Shown piece after piece: positions 25,839 to 38,287 of a stretch of 64,000 nucleotides of DNA. The stretch is from Zhengitettix transpicula. Lineage: Eukaryota > Arthropoda > Insecta > Orthoptera > Tetrigidae. Within the stretch, counting starts at the first letter, position 1. Each line of letters opens with the position of its first letter. A program made the translations under genes and the position numbers. The stretch lies in assembly GCA_037074705.1 (NCBI GenBank), contig CM073591.1, forward strand, positions 75,932,532 through 75,996,531, written 5' to 3'. The notes under the pieces were generated by a model. That model was not told the origin of the DNA, did no database searches, and saw nothing but the letters and a program-made list of their open reading frames with translations.

Positions 25839-26012
25839 GTAGCAACGTTTTGACACACATTTGTATCTTCTTCAGGTTTTCTTATAAATTGTTTTTTAAG
25901 TGGAAATTTTGCCAGAGACTTTTCTAAATTCAGTGAACTTCATAAATTTGCTGTTTTTGCTGCTAAAATTGTACAATAATGTGAAAGAAAACCTGAAGAA
26001 GATACAAAACTT
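25839..26012. repeat. Penelope-type inverted unit
   Basis: Minus strand, 25839-25875: CTGAAGA, A, a GATAC/GTGTC stem with loop AAATGT, then AAAACGTTGCT. G12 of the core is A, as expected from CG to CA decay. The facing arm, at about 25984-26012 (plus), keeps GAAAACCTGAAGAAGATACA and is then truncated. Confidence 0.6.
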
Positions 26013-26849
26013 AATATAAAATTCCTTAAACTATTATGAAATTACATTTACGTGTATATGTGAGTGACAATTCTCAATTATTGTGTGGTCACTGCCCCAG
26101 ATCTATACAGAAATTATGAAGATTTTTAGTTTACACAAATATTGTATTACACAGTGAATGTTACGAGACAGTTAAAAAACAATTTTTTGGTGTATAAAAG
26201 AAAAACATGACAACCATATATTCCATAAACCAAAAAATACAAAAATTCCAGCTTTGTGAGATAAGTGAAGTAATACACAAAATATCATAAATATTTGAGA
26301 AATTACATTTTAAATATTTTTATTCCCCAAATCTATGCCCTTTTTTCTGTAAAGATGAGGAAAAATGTGTTCAAGTAAATAATTTGTATTCACAGAACTA
26401 TGAGCAAACTGTAATTTATTACAATTATTTACATAAAAGATCATTTTTAACATATTTTATGGAAGTTTTTTCACAAAATTTATATTATCAATGTATGTGT
26501 CACTTATATGTACAAGAAATTTTTTCAAAAAGATCAATTAATATTTATGAATATTCAATAAATAAAAAAGTGAAATATTGAAAACCAATGAATTAAAACT
26601 ATCAAATATCTCCCATTATTAACATTTTCATAATGTTTTAAAAGTTTTACACATTTCATTTGAATACTCAGAACTACCCATCTACATTAGATGGAATGTG
26701 TGTTTTTACAGTTAGGAATGCAATTTAAAATTCTCCATTTAGCCAACACCATGCATTACAAAGTACATTAACAATGAAACTACCTTCCTACTGAATTATT
26801 GTAATTATTTACACTATATTAATACTGTTTTAAGAATGCAGGACCCATT
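26013..26849. other. 3' flank of V-ATPase F, no recognised gene
   Basis: Downstream of the V-ATPase F stop codon. TTTATT near 26319 gives AATAAA on the minus strand, about 530 bp past the stop; it may be the polyadenylation signal. Nothing else seen. Confidence 0.4.
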
Positions 26850-28358
26850 TTAGTGGATGTCTTCAGGATTAAACATTCCCTGCACAGATAAAGCAGAAAA
26901 TCAACATACAATAATTAAAACTATAACTCTCTAATTATTGCAATGCTTATTTTTAAAACCTAAAAATTCTTCTCGTGAAAATTCATAACATAAAATATAT
27001 AAATAAATTTGATAATTCCAGAATTAAATAATTAATCAAATAGAAAACAATTGTTCCAATTCTATGATTTAATAAAGAAACAAATGGCTTCAAATTTATT
27101 AACTATAATTCATTAATACCATACAAATGTATGATAAAATTGATTGGCGTGGTCTTTAAAAGCTAATTATTATAAGAAGTTATATAACATATAAACATTC
27201 ATACTCTTGAAATGAAAATAAAAAACATCTGTTTTAAAATATAATTACATTAAAGAGCCAAATGACAGACAAAATGAAGTGATGATATAAATACCACATG
27301 TTTCTAGAAACTTTCATCCTTTAGAAAGTTTCCAGAAATGTTGTGTATTTATATCATCACTTCATTTTGTCTGCCATTTGAGCTATTTTATCTAATTATT
27401 ATATTTTCTTACTCTTGCTCTACGAAGTATTGAATCCTTGCTTGCATCATAGGGATGATCTTTGGATGGAATTTCAAGAACTGCAGGCACGGGGTGAGTA
27501 TGACTGTCAATGGCATGGCGAATCATCTCTGCAATCTTTACAAAAATAAAATTGTAAATTGACATACTACACAGCAAAAATACAAAAGGTGAAAATACTA
27601 CCTACATTTTGATTGATCAGTATTATATCAATGTCGTCTCTCTTCACAAATCGTTTGAAGCAGTCTTCAATTTCACTAACACTTGTGTCTAAAAAATTAA
27701 AAGTATAAATTGAACATATCAAAATTTAATTATATATCAAATAATAAAAATTTCAAACATTCCACACATTATGTAGATTATATGCAATTATCTGTTCAAA
27801 GTGTTTCAAAATACAAATATATTCCTAAAATAATTAGTGTCAAAAACTTTTACCATTTACAGACAACAAATTTTAATTTCATTATTAAGTGATACAATAA
27901 GGTCTTTAGATAGCATGTCAAACGATAATGAAACAAATGTAGTAAACTGGTCAGTTCTATACTCACTTTTGTCCACAACCAAAAAATTGGCATGCCTGCT
28001 TTTATTTACTTCACCTACGCCACCAAGCAGAAATCCAACACATGTGTCCTACAATAATAAAAAGAACATGTGAATTTAATAATAATGACAATACGGAATT
28101 TATTAGAAAAAAATACTGCTCAGTTCACCATTACTCACTTTTTCACAAATATACATATAGTAAACTTGTCTACGTAAATAAACTATTCTTTAATTTAGTA
28201 ATAGAATCACATTGCCTTATTGGTTTGAATTTAAGATTCATTTGGTCTTTTCCAGAAATGAATGTGTCACTTATTTAGAAAATATTAAAAACAAAATGAC
28301 TTACCTCATCACCAATTACCGAGACCAATTTTCCCTTATGAGCAGAATGTAAGGCCAT
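26850..28358 (-). CDS. Vha14: V-type proton ATPase subunit F, five coding exons
   Basis: Subunit F is part of the central stalk of the V1 sector and couples ATP hydrolysis to rotation in the proton pump of endomembranes and epithelia. Exons (minus): 28305-28358, 27967-28048, 27606-27688, 27413-27535 and 26850-26879, giving 123 residues; the family runs about 119-124. Exon 1 encodes [18 protein letters not shown], exon 2 [19 protein letters not shown], exon 3 the EDCFKRF and [10 protein letters not shown] blocks, and exon 4 [40 protein letters not shown]. The last exon has only ten codons (GMFNPEDIH, stop), found by its acceptor CTGTGCAG/GGAATG and its match to the family end GMF. Reading through the exon 4 donor (AGA/GTAAGA) would instead give VRKYNN and a stop. 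Confidence 0.93.
27254..27384. mobile_element. Fold-back unit in last intron of V-ATPase F
   Basis: Arms of about 60 bp: the left has CAAATGACAGACAAAATGAA and GATATAAATACCACATGTTT, the right has the complement. Loop sequence about 27316-27321. It belongs to the subfamily with GGTATTTAT and TTTTGTCTG; the hammerhead-like part is reduced to TTTCCAGAAATGTTGTG on the right arm. It lies 29 bp past the exon 4 donor. Confidence 0.7.
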
Positions 28359-28537
28359 TTTTAATATTCAACTTAACGAGCTGCTAGTAAAAAATATTTG
28401 TATTTAGGGCTTTCGTTTACAGATATCGGTCAAGTCAAGATTGAAGCAGGTCAGCTGACTTTATCAAAGAACACCGGAACAGATATCCTGTCACTGGCAA
28501 TTCCAAATATAGCTCTAAAGATGTATATAAACACAAA

Positions 28538-28540
<3 letters not shown>
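28359..28540. promoter_or_regulatory. 5' region of V-ATPase F
   Basis: Upstream of the V-ATPase F ATG. On the minus strand a possible acceptor, TTTTTACTAGCAG, lies about 25 bp before the ATG, so a 5' UTR intron is possible. No TATA box is clear. Confidence 0.3.

Positions 28541-28578
<38 letters not shown>
28541..28578. repeat. (AT)n microsatellite
   Basis: Alternating AT, about 38 bp, flanked by complementary AAAGACA and TCTTTG. Confidence 0.95.
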
Positions 28579-28580
<2 letters not shown>

Positions 28581-29855
28581 TTGTATAAACATTGTTTACG
28601 TATGTCTTTGTACAGCTACATTTTCTTCAGAGATAATCAGATATAATCCATATATTGCGATCAGATACGTGAAATTGTATCTTAACTCATAAATCTTCAA
28701 TAAAGTTTACATGTTGACGTATAGTCAGATTTCTGAATATTGGAATCCCTCAAATATTTCCATATAAACAAAGATCTTCCAAAGCGTATAACGTATCGTC
28801 AGCCCTATGGCGTTTTTACAACCACGATGTTATTTCCTCAAATACTGTAGTAGCAGTACTTTATTGATCCTTTAAATTATATGCAAAATATGTTTAGGAA
28901 AAGTCAAATTTACTTACTTTAGGAGAGACGTTACGCAGACTCAAGTTTTTTTATATAGATGTTGGGAGGTTACTTTTTCGAGCCTAAAACACTAATCCTC
29001 AAGAAAAATGGAAAAACTTTCAAGTGTATATGTTTTCCGGGAAGTTTTTTTCGCCAATTTAGTACATTCTAAATCATTTCAAATATTTTATGTGCATAGA
29101 CCATGATTTCAACTGTAAATTAAATAGCAATAGTAAGTATACTATTTCACCTCAAAGAAGTGGAGTATTTTATATTTATGTTCAATTTTTCAGCGTTACG
29201 GAGACGTTTTTTTTGTTTGTTTTTTTTGCAGTAATAATTCTATTTTCATTTTAACTGTTCTCCCACTTCAATATTAAATTTTATTAAAAGGGATAAACAT
29301 TTTTTACTTCTCTGGTTTAATATTTTCTGATTTGTAAATAATTTTCTTTCCTAGCTGCAAACAAATGTTTGTCTTGAATATCGTTCCAAATAAAACCACA
29401 ACAGCCCTCGCTAGATTTCATGTCCTTCAGGTTCCTAATGTCGTTGGCAGTGGCGGCTGGTAGCTATGTGTTCATGAGCTACAGCACGTAAATTAATTTA
29501 GGAGGAATTAATGTTTCTTAATTTTAAGAAACTTTTAGTACACTTGTTTTATAATGCAAAGTTTTATTTCCATAACGAAGACTTTAAACATCCCGTCATT
29601 TGACGCACTCGCTCTTGCTAAAATAGCTAGCTACCTGTGTGCTTGAAGCGGTTGAGCACGGGAACACTCTCTGGAACTACAAATTTGCATTCGCCGTATT
29701 TTGTTTCACCCAAAGAGATATATAAACATATATATAAACATGTTTATATATGTCTTTGGTTTCACCCCCCTACGCAACCCGTAAATCATTCTAACCTCAC
29801 ATTCGGATGTAAACCAGGCTTCATCACTCATTCAAAAATATTTGAACTTACTTCA
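28579..29855. other. Gene-free stretch with a short palindrome
   Basis: No exon recognised. A near-palindrome at about 29706-29758 pairs CCAAAGAGATATATAAACAT with ATGTTTATATATGTCTTTGG around its centre. A string CAGTGGCGGCTGGT near 29450 recalls hAT-type ends, but no partner was found. Confidence 0.4.
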
Positions 29856-30420
29856 TGTATGGCTTTAGAAATGGAGAATAAAAATAAATGAAAAAAAGTC
29901 GTCGCATGTGAAGTTTACATTATGTAAAAAACACTGCCCACCGATCTTTATAAACAACACAGAGATACCTAAATCACCCTCTGTCAAATATTTGGGTTTA
30001 CATCTCGATAGCAAACTCAATTGGAAAATCTACATAACCAAGAAAAGAAAACAAATGGATATTAAACAAAAAGAAATGAACTGGTTACGAGGACGCAAGT
30101 CACACCCCTCCTTAGAAAATAAGCTACTAATATATAAAACCTAAATATACCAATATGGACCTACGGGATAGAATTATGGGGATGTGCCAGTAAGTCAAAT
30201 ACTGCAATAATCCAAATAGCCATCGTTAACGCCCCCTGGTACATAACAAATGAACAAATACACAATTATTTAAAAATACCAACTGTTATGGAAACTGCCC
30301 ATCAAAAGAGTGTTAGTCACCACGTAAAGCTTAAATCACATTCAAATCCATTATTACAACCACTACTAGAAAATGATGAAACAAGAAGACTGAAAAGAAA
30401 ATGGCCAGCACATCTCTAGA
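29856..30420 (+). mobile_element. Jockey-type LINE fragment, reverse transcriptase C-terminal region
   Basis: The translated blocks are in the order expected of Jockey-clade ORF2: KWRIKINEKKS, VKFTLCKKHCPP, SVKYLGLHLDSKLNW, KQKEMNWLRGRKSHPSLENK, IWTYGIELWGCASKSN, NAPWYITNEQIHNYLKIP and RRLKRKWPAHL. At least one stop (near 29866) and frame breaks (near 30145 and 30215) interrupt it. 5'-truncated and inactive. Confidence 0.8.
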
Positions 30421-30789
30421 CAAGATTTAGAAGTTCTCTTCGCTGAAGGGGATCTCATCATGCCATAATGTATTATATGTAAATAACATGTCAAAGCTAC
30501 CACATTAGCTTATTGATTAAAGTGTAATCTGATTGCTGATAAATATAATATTAAAAAAAATTGAACCGTTCATTAATTAAATTTTATTTTAAAGAATCAC
30601 AATCAAATTTTATGCTGAAGAAAAACATTTATTGGACATCATAGTGCAAAAATATACCACACAACCCTGCATATAATATCACAATCATGAGTGGCTTGCA
30701 CCAAAAATTAACTTTAAATAAAAAAAGCAGTTAAAAAATGCGGGTCAATTTGGTCACAAATGATTTCGCTTTTAAAAATAATACTAATA
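30421..30789. other. Gene-free AT-rich stretch
   Basis: No recognised feature. Confidence 0.4.
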
Positions 30790-31490
30790 CTAATACTAAT
30801 TAGAGGCCATTAGTGATTTTGATAATTATATATTTATGGTGGATTGTTAGCGTCACCAATTTCAAGGCAACAATACAGGCGGGCTTTTGTCGTACTGAAC
30901 CGCGGGGTTTCGGACAGTCTGGTGTTGGAAGTCGGACGACGAACAGGGTGGCAGGCACAGATTTCATCCGGAAAGGTTACAAGTTTTGAAATTGAGTAAA
31001 AAATGTTAAGATTTATTTATTTAACAGAAACATATGTGTAAATTACAATAACAGGTGCTTTTACTGTGCAGTCTGGGCCTCAACTTACTAAAAGAACAAA
31101 ATACTAACAGAGACCTGACTAACTAGTTCATCATCATTATACAGAGATGGTGTTGTATGTCCATAATTTTTCTTTTAATCTCAACAAAAAGTTTGAACAG
31201 TAAAATCCATCGTAAAGTTACAAGCAGTAACCTAATAAATCACGCCACAATAAACATCAATAAGTACAGTAACCGTCATCAATTCCACAGAGAGATAATT
31301 GTAACAATCCGTCCAACCATTAATCCGGAAGGTTCCAGTTTACAGAGGAGAGACCCGAAAGTTACGACCGTGTTTTTGTTTAATCAAATGTAAATTCAGT
31401 GATTTCATGGCCTTTAAATGTGAATTGTGAGGTGATCTCGAGCCCAAGGGAGTTTAAGCCTGGTACCAGCAGATGTTTTGAAAGTCGGGT
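30790..31490 (+). repeat. Unclassified dispersed element, copy D
   Basis: Closely similar, over most of its length, to 39240-39770. Shared blocks include ACTAATTAGAGGCCATT, GGATTGTTAGCG, TCTGGTGTTG, GGTTACAAGTTTT, AGAGGAGAGAC, TTCATGGCCT and CTGGTACCAGC. No coding frame is recognised. It begins after a short TACTAA triplication. Confidence 0.6.
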
Positions 31491-33460
31491 AACGTTACCT
31501 GAGCGGAAACCCGAGAACTCTTTATACAGAATATACGTCGGGAAAACTTACGCTCTTTTGCTTATTAAATTGTTTAATTAATTAATTCCCAAGTATTCAT
31601 TACAGTATATTGCAGACGGAATCAGAAATGTAGCGTATTACGTGTTAGATCGAAGTATCGGTAACATTATCGCTGTTGTAGTATTATTAATTTAGGTAGT
31701 TTATCCCGGTAAAAAAAAAATTGTTTCTTGTGGTGATGACTCCAAAAGCTCACAAGCAACCACTAACCGTTGGGATAATTATTTTTGTTAGGCCATCTTT
31801 TCAACTACAAAGTCTTAATAACTACGCATCACTATCATTATTTTGGATTTATGGCATCCACATCCATTTTAAATCATGGCAAATTTATCAGATATACTCT
31901 TTTCAGTACTGGCATACTATGTTAAAGTAACCTCAGTACTTTTAGAATCCATCCAATACCTTTCACAGTATTTTCCTATAATGTATATTATTGTCCATGG
32001 TTCGGTCATTACCAGAAGGTTCGTTGGTTTACAGGTCTTTGAATTTTGTAAGTCCTATTAATTTAAATTTAATTATTCTTTATTACGGGAAGGATTTGAC
32101 ATTTGTCTGTAATGTAGCGGAAAGATGGGGATTCATTAATCTTTTACTAATACATCATAGTTCCATTAAAAAGTATTTTATTCAATATATTTTGTGATAG
32201 ATTATTAAAATATTTGCATAAAATTTACCAATATACATTGACAAATTTATTTCTGTAATATAATTATTAATTCTCATATAAGTCAGAAAAATAAAGTTGA
32301 ATGAAAATGTACAATTTCTTCAAAGAAAAATTTATTATATAGACGACGTTTCGTTCTAAACTTAGGAATTATTTCGGTAATGACTATAAATAAGTAGAAC
32401 TATAAAGATAAATCTTCAATTATCTACATTTTGGTGTAGTGATGTAGAACATCCAGTTAAATCTAGTATTAATGAAACCTAAATGATTAAAACATATAAA
32501 ATGTAAATTGCAGAGATGAAAATACAAAGTAACTAATTTACATTCAATATTAATTATATGTAGTCCTAATTAAAATATTGCTCCAATATTCCTAAATATC
32601 AACAAAATGTAATTCTGACATAATGGTCATTTATAATCAGATGTAACTTTATTTATATGGTTATAAAAGTTTTTATAAACTTTGTAAAGATTTTTACATT
32701 TATTTAAATTTTATTATTTCCTGTATCTGTTTGATGTATGGTTGGAAAAGTCAGTCTTCTTTGAAATATATTTTATATAGGCCTACTATGACTTATCTGT
32801 GAACTGAAATGGGCAGTTTGCTCTTTTTCTAATGGCGCATGAATCTTGGCAATGTAAGATATACAAAAGGTTATTTACGTTCAGGCTTTTTTTCTATTAA
32901 ATTAACAAAATTGTTAAAATTAGGTTTTGTAATGATCGCCTTTTAGTTGAAAGATTGCGGATAGCAGATTCCTTAATGCTAAAAAATCTTCGGATCTATA
33001 AAAGAACGATATATCGAGTTTCATCAAAATCTATTCGACCATTTTATTGTGAAAATCGTCGAACTGGAATGTCCGACATTTTGTCTGAAGACTAATTCCC
33101 AGAAATTATACTCTATAACAGAGACAAAAACGAGAGAAAGTAATCTGTTCAAGAAAATGTTGACGAGGAATATAGTGATGTTATCAAAGCAAATTACATG
33201 TACTAATCGTTTAGTCATATAATTTCATAGCAAAGAAAACGAAATATACCGATAAAGTGCTTGTTGTGATACAAAGAGGCGGTCGCAGCATAAGCAGAGA
33301 AATCGGAATACAATTTATCTGACTTCAATTGAATCATAAATGAGCAACCAGCCAACCTGTCAGAAACATAGACCTATTAATACTATAAAAATTAGTACTA
33401 CGAAACTTTAATTAATTTTGTCCTGTTTTCTCAATGTAATCAATAGATCGACTGTAAATC
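31491..33460. other. Gene-free AT-rich stretch
   Basis: Open frames up to about 70 codons only, with no recognised domain. No RNA gene seen. Confidence 0.45.
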
Positions 33461-33469
33461 AAAGCACCC

Positions 33470-33680
33470 TAAGAACTTCTTCAGGTGCACAAATGTAAAA
33501 AGTTTGGTAAATCCATCTTTACAAGTCTGAATATAATTTACTTCGTGTAATATCACTAAATGATTCAAATTTCTCCACAAAATTTAAATTGTTTATAGAT
33601 ATTGCAAGAAAAATAAATCAGTCTTGTAAAAATCAACTTCCCGATATTTTTTGCACCTAAAGATGTTTTAAAACAAAGGT
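33470..33680. repeat. Degenerate Penelope-type inverted unit
   Basis: Minus strand near 33476-33500: TTTGTGCACCTGAAGAAGTTC. Plus strand near 33650-33690: GCACCTAAAGATGTTTTAAAA. The two face each other across about 150 bp; the stem II pairing is lost. Confidence 0.35.
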
Positions 33681-34042
33681 GCTAATTTTTATTTGTATAA
33701 ATAGTTTCTAACCATTGCTGATTTAAAATTTTAATAAGTTGTTTAAAAACATAAAACCAACTCTACAGAATGTGTCCAAAGCTCATAAAGGACTATATTG
33801 TTGAGACTATATTTGCATTGAAAATATCTCGCTTGAAAAAATAATAAAAGTTTGAATAATGTCTTTCTACTCAAAGGTGTGATGGGGTATTAAAATACTT
33901 AAATTTGCCAAAGCATATTTTTTTAAATGAATTAATCAATTTACTGAACCCCTCCAGATTATTTTTTGTGTCCTCACAATGCAAGCCAGTGTCGTCCCCC
34001 GGCAATCCGTGGTTGTCCGCGCCCTCTGCAAGTAAAATAAAA

Positions 34043-34181
34043 ATTATTGAAGCAGTTCAATGTTTGCGTGAAGGATTGTATTTGTTACAGGCAAAATACA
34101 TGAATTCGATCCATAGAGCTTAATGTATTTTGCCTGTAACAAATACAATCCTTCACGCAAACATTGAACTCCTTCAATAAT
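34043..34181. repeat. Long near-perfect hairpin
   Basis: Left arm 34043-34101 and right arm 34123-34181, 59 bp each, complementary except for one position (C/G at 34053), around a 21-nt loop. The arms include TTCAATGTTTGCGTGAAGGA and TTGTTACAGGCAAAATACAT. The near identity means it formed recently or is maintained. The unit is not related in sequence to the Penelope-type fold-backs. Confidence 0.85.
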
Positions 34182-34299
34182 CTCCTTCGCAAGCGTTATC
34201 ATTTTCGCCAATGATAATAATCGTGTATATATCAGATAACCACACAATTTGAATTTGTGTTCATTTAACATATTGTTAAATTCAGTCTTATAATTATAA

Positions 34300-35400
34300 T
34301 TAACTAGCTCAGTGCGCGGCGTTGCCTGGGTGTTTATTTAAATTAGCACGGAGAAGGAATTGATTCCACGCTAATCTCTTTGTAAACATTTCATTTATCC
34401 AGCATCAATAACGCCAGTATTTGGAACATTTACCAATTTACATTCCCCTCCCCGACCTAACCCCTCGGCATCTAACTTCAAATAAACCAGGATGATGACT
34501 GACGGTATTCGGGAAATCTTTCATCAACCACCATGATTAATGCGAAATTTAAACCCAATGACTCCTATAACCCCGGAATCGACAGTCTTTTTACATTATT
34601 TTTTATGTAAACCGCTTCCACCACCACCCGCACTGTAGTAGTGCTTCCCTCCCTTCCCTTTTTGAGTTGAAATTAGACACTTTAAAATTATAGAATGGCA
34701 CTATCAAATTAAGCGAACCCGCAAACATTTTATTCGACACTAATAATGGCCGTTTAGGAATGTTTCTAAATTACGCCCCCTCCTCCTCACCCCTAGAGGC
34801 GGTAGGTGTGTCTCCTCGATGTTTTTTCCTGGATCGTAATATGTGTATAAAGTTTGGTAGAAATTGGTCTACGCATTTAAGATTGTAAACGGAAATTTGT
34901 TACACCCCCACTCCTAAGATTTGAACTACATCTTAACCAGTATGGTAAATGTCAGAATTAAACTGTGACTTCCGTAACCCCAGGTTCAATACCAGTCTCC
35001 GTTGATTACTCATTACGTTATGTAACGGTCTTTCAGGGGCTGAACTATAACGTAACTGACACAGTGAATGTCAGAATTAACCTCATTGACATTTATAACC
35101 CTGGATTTGTCACCAATGTCGGTTGGTACTTTAAGGGGGTGCAATTATACACTAAAAACATCTGTATAGAAACTATCAGTCACATTAACCCCGAAAAGTT
35201 ATTAATCGGCGCTAATATCGGCCGTTTTAGAATGTTTTTAAATATCATCCCCGTTCACATATTTGGGGCCTGCCTAACGCTTCGAAACCTTCTCGTGCGT
35301 GCGGAAAACTCACCGAAGCTTCATTGCATTCGGAGGAATGGTCTAGGAGTGCATCGGGAACAAACAGACACACATTCATTTTTAATATAGAAATTTATAA
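34300..35400. repeat. Unclassified repeat with tandem-like modules
   Basis: Starts near the string AGCTCAGTGCGCGGCGTTGC, a type often seen at the end of insect dispersed repeats. Internally GGCCGTTTAGGAATGTTT (about 34747) recurs as GGCCGTTTTAGAATGTTT (about 35219), and TGTCAGAATTAA recurs at 34951 and 35069. A related piece lies at 41.03-41.25 kb. The 141-codon frame at 34965-35390 lies wholly within it and is not credible as a host gene. Confidence 0.5.
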
Positions 35401-35463
35401 TATAGATAACGAAAAGGTATACCCATTACCTCCAGGCAATAAACCATTTTCACATTCTGTGTA

Positions 35464-36752
35464 CCACTGTGAACAAAAAGGGAGGTGAATGAATTTATTT
35501 ATAAAATATAAATTCTTTATTTATTCTTCCAAATCAATTTCATCCCCTTCAAAGTAATCCCCGTCCGATTAAACGCTCTTTTTCCAACGCTTTTTCCAGT
35601 CCTCGAAACAGTCGGAATAGTCTTTTTCCGGTATAGCCTTCAAGACCTTCTTCGATTCGGTTTTTATCTCCTCAATCGTGTCAAAACGGCGTCCCCGCAT
35701 TGGCCTTTTGAATTTTCTTAATAGCCAGAAGTCGCACGGAGCCAAATCAGGCGAATACGTTGATTGCGGAACGATATGAGTAGAGTTTTTGGCAAAAAAA
35801 GTCGCGAAGAACCAATGCAGTATGACATGGTGCATTATCGTGATAAAGAAACCAAGAGTTGTTCGCCAATAATTCCGGCCGTTTCAGACGAATAGCTTCA
35901 CGCAAACGACGCACAACGCTCAAATAATATTCTTTGTTGACAGTTTGGCCCGGCGGAACGAATTAATAGTGCACCACACCACGATAATCAAAGAAAACTG
36001 TCAACATGACCTTGATTTTCGATCAACTTTGCCGTGGTCTTTTCGGTCTTGTTTCACCTTTTGCACGATATTCGCTGGATTGGTCGGTGGTTTCAGGGTC
36101 GTATGCGTAAATCCAAGTCTCGTCTCCAGTAATGATGTATTTCAAGTGGTCCTGATAGTCAGACAGCAAAGTTTCACACACAGCAACGCGACGCTTTTTT
36201 TCCAAAAAATTGAGCGATTTTGGCACCAATCGGGACTTGACGCGTTTGAGACACAAAACATTCTTCAAAATGGTTTGGGCTGAGCCAAATGATATTCCAA
36301 CACTATCAGAGAGATATCTAATTGTCCATCGACGATTTTCAAGCACCAAATCTTTGATTTTTTGGACGTCGGTAGACGTTGATGGTCGTCCAGAGCGCGG
36401 TTCGTCTTCAACGCGTTCTCGGCCCTCGTTGAACTCGTTGTACCACTTATAAACATTTTTTTGTGCCATAGTTTGATCAGCAAAGGCCTTCCGCACAAGA
36501 ATATTCGTTCCGCAAACAAAATTTGATGGAAGTTCTTTTCTCAACAAAATCACCCATTGCAAAAATCGAAAAATTCACTTTTGGTAGTTTACAAAAACAC
36601 GTGTAACTCGGAGATAATTAAATCTTTTAACAAACAGACGCTTGGCAAATATTATAGACAGTCCTACCAATCTAAGGGGGAAAAAAGTACCTGTCTTCCT
36701 AATACCCGGGAGTTTTAAATGACAATTTCACCTTACTTTTTGATCACAGTGG
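35464..36752 (-). mobile_element. mariner DNA transposon
   Basis: A 1289-bp element flanked by TA on both sides (35462-35463 and 36753-36754), the usual mariner target duplication. The inverted ends start CCACTGTGAACAAAAAG at the left and CCACTGTGATCAAAAAG (complement) at the right. Its length is typical of mariner. The transposase is encoded on the minus strand but broken. Confidence 0.92.
35521..36557 (-). pseudogene. mariner transposase, frameshifted
   Basis: Tc1/mariner transposases cut and paste the element by a D,D34D catalytic triad. The start ATG at 36557 opens MGDFVEKRTSIKFCLRNEYS, then a frameshift leads into the helix-turn-helix region (YKWYNEFNEGR, DEPRSGRPSTS). The first aspartate is in ITGDETWIYAYD, the second in HDNAPCH and the third in YSPDLAPCDFWLL. 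The C-terminus is FEDWKKRWKKSV, then DGDYFEGDEIDLEE and a stop at 35521. At least two or three frame breaks and stops separate these blocks, so no active protein is made. The triad residues are still readable, suggesting modest age. Confidence 0.88.
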
Positions 36753-36754
36753 TA

Positions 36755-38225
36755 TGTAGTATTGGATATCATTCTACCTTCATGAAGGAGAACAGTAATT
36801 TTCATTGTATCTCTTATGCATTCCTGTAGCTTTATTAAATTCTACGAAGTTTTAATTTTATTACCATAATTTTGTAATTACTTTCATTTTATAAAATTTA
36901 ATATATATATTTATATATTATATATATATATATTATTTGTATTAATTTATTAATTGATTTAAAAAATGTGCCTGGAATGATTCATTCGACTTGTGCGTGT
37001 GACGAAATCGCAGGAAACAGGAAAAGCATTTTCGTTTGTAGCACGCCGTCAGCGATGAATCAAACTGTCCGCCTGCTCTGTTACTCAGAATTCTGAAAGT
37101 ATTGTCTCAGCTGAATATTAGACTATGCGTCATCGGGGTTAAGGAAGACACGTTCTAAGATTGCAATAAAATTATCACTTAATCGGTTTACCCCTAAACT
37201 GGCACAAGTTTGAAAATTTTCGCCACTTTCCCGACACTAACAATCTAAATCTCAGGTCTATATTGACTCATTTTTGCATGTGCCTATTTTTGCTTCATCA
37301 TCGGTTTACCGATATTCTGTGAGTAAAATCACATCGCCATTATTTATTTCTTTATTGCTTTTTCATGATAACATTGGAGGAAACACAGGACAAATAAAAG
37401 CAAATTACGTACATGAATGAAAAGTAAACAAATTAATAAAATAAGTGTATGACGAAATACAATCATAATAAGTGAGGAAATATAAAAACAGACAATTTGT
37501 AAATGACAAAAACAGGTGGTCAAATAAATCAGTGAAAAAAACATAAATGCAAAGATCTTAAAATTACAATAAGAAAGTTTAAAATAACAATAAATAAATA
37601 AATGGTCTAAAGTTAGAAAAACTTAATAAACAACACAACAATCAATGCAATAAAATATATTATCACGAAGTTTCGTCAATAATTTGAGAGTTTATCGGGT
37701 GTTCATTAATTGTTAAGAGACAGATATAGGAGCTCTTAATTATTAATATAAGAACAAAAACTTATTCAATGAAGTGGATAATTTGTATAAAATTCCCTCA
37801 TTTAATATCTTGCAAAAAATTCTATTATGTAAATAAATTTTGAGTAAGTAAATTTATAGTTAGTTTTATGTAGTATGATTGTGAGAGTGGGGAACCAGAA
37901 GCACCATTCAGCCATTGAGGGTTCGTGGCTGAGCTTATAGGCATTCATTATTGTATAATCCTCTTTTTGTATTATTAAATTGTAAGTAAATGTCAATGTT
38001 TAGTGTTCTTTAATTAATTCCCCCCGCCTATAATTGATCAAACCAGGATCCCTGAGACAAAGTATTTTCAGAGTAATCAAGTACTCACGACTCCTGACAA
38101 ACAAGTAGCTTATCAGTTCCGTGGTTTGGATCGTGTTGTTAAATTTTATTAAGCCGATTTTCGCTTTAAAGATATATAATTTTCTGCATACGCCGTCAAA
38201 TAAAGGATCCAAGTTAAGCGATTTC
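36755..38225. other. Gene-free stretch
   Basis: AT-rich; a TA-rich run at about 36900-36940. No exon, RNA gene or recognisable transposon. Confidence 0.45.
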
Positions 38226-38226
38226 A

Positions 38227-38287
<61 letters not shown>

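Noticed and set aside
29445..29530. CAGTGGCGGCTGGT as a hAT transposon end
   Set aside because: Only one end is visible, with no inverted partner or 8-bp target duplication found.
34965..35390. 141-codon open frame, plus strand
   Set aside because: Sits wholly inside an unclassified repeat whose modules recur nearby; no known domain.
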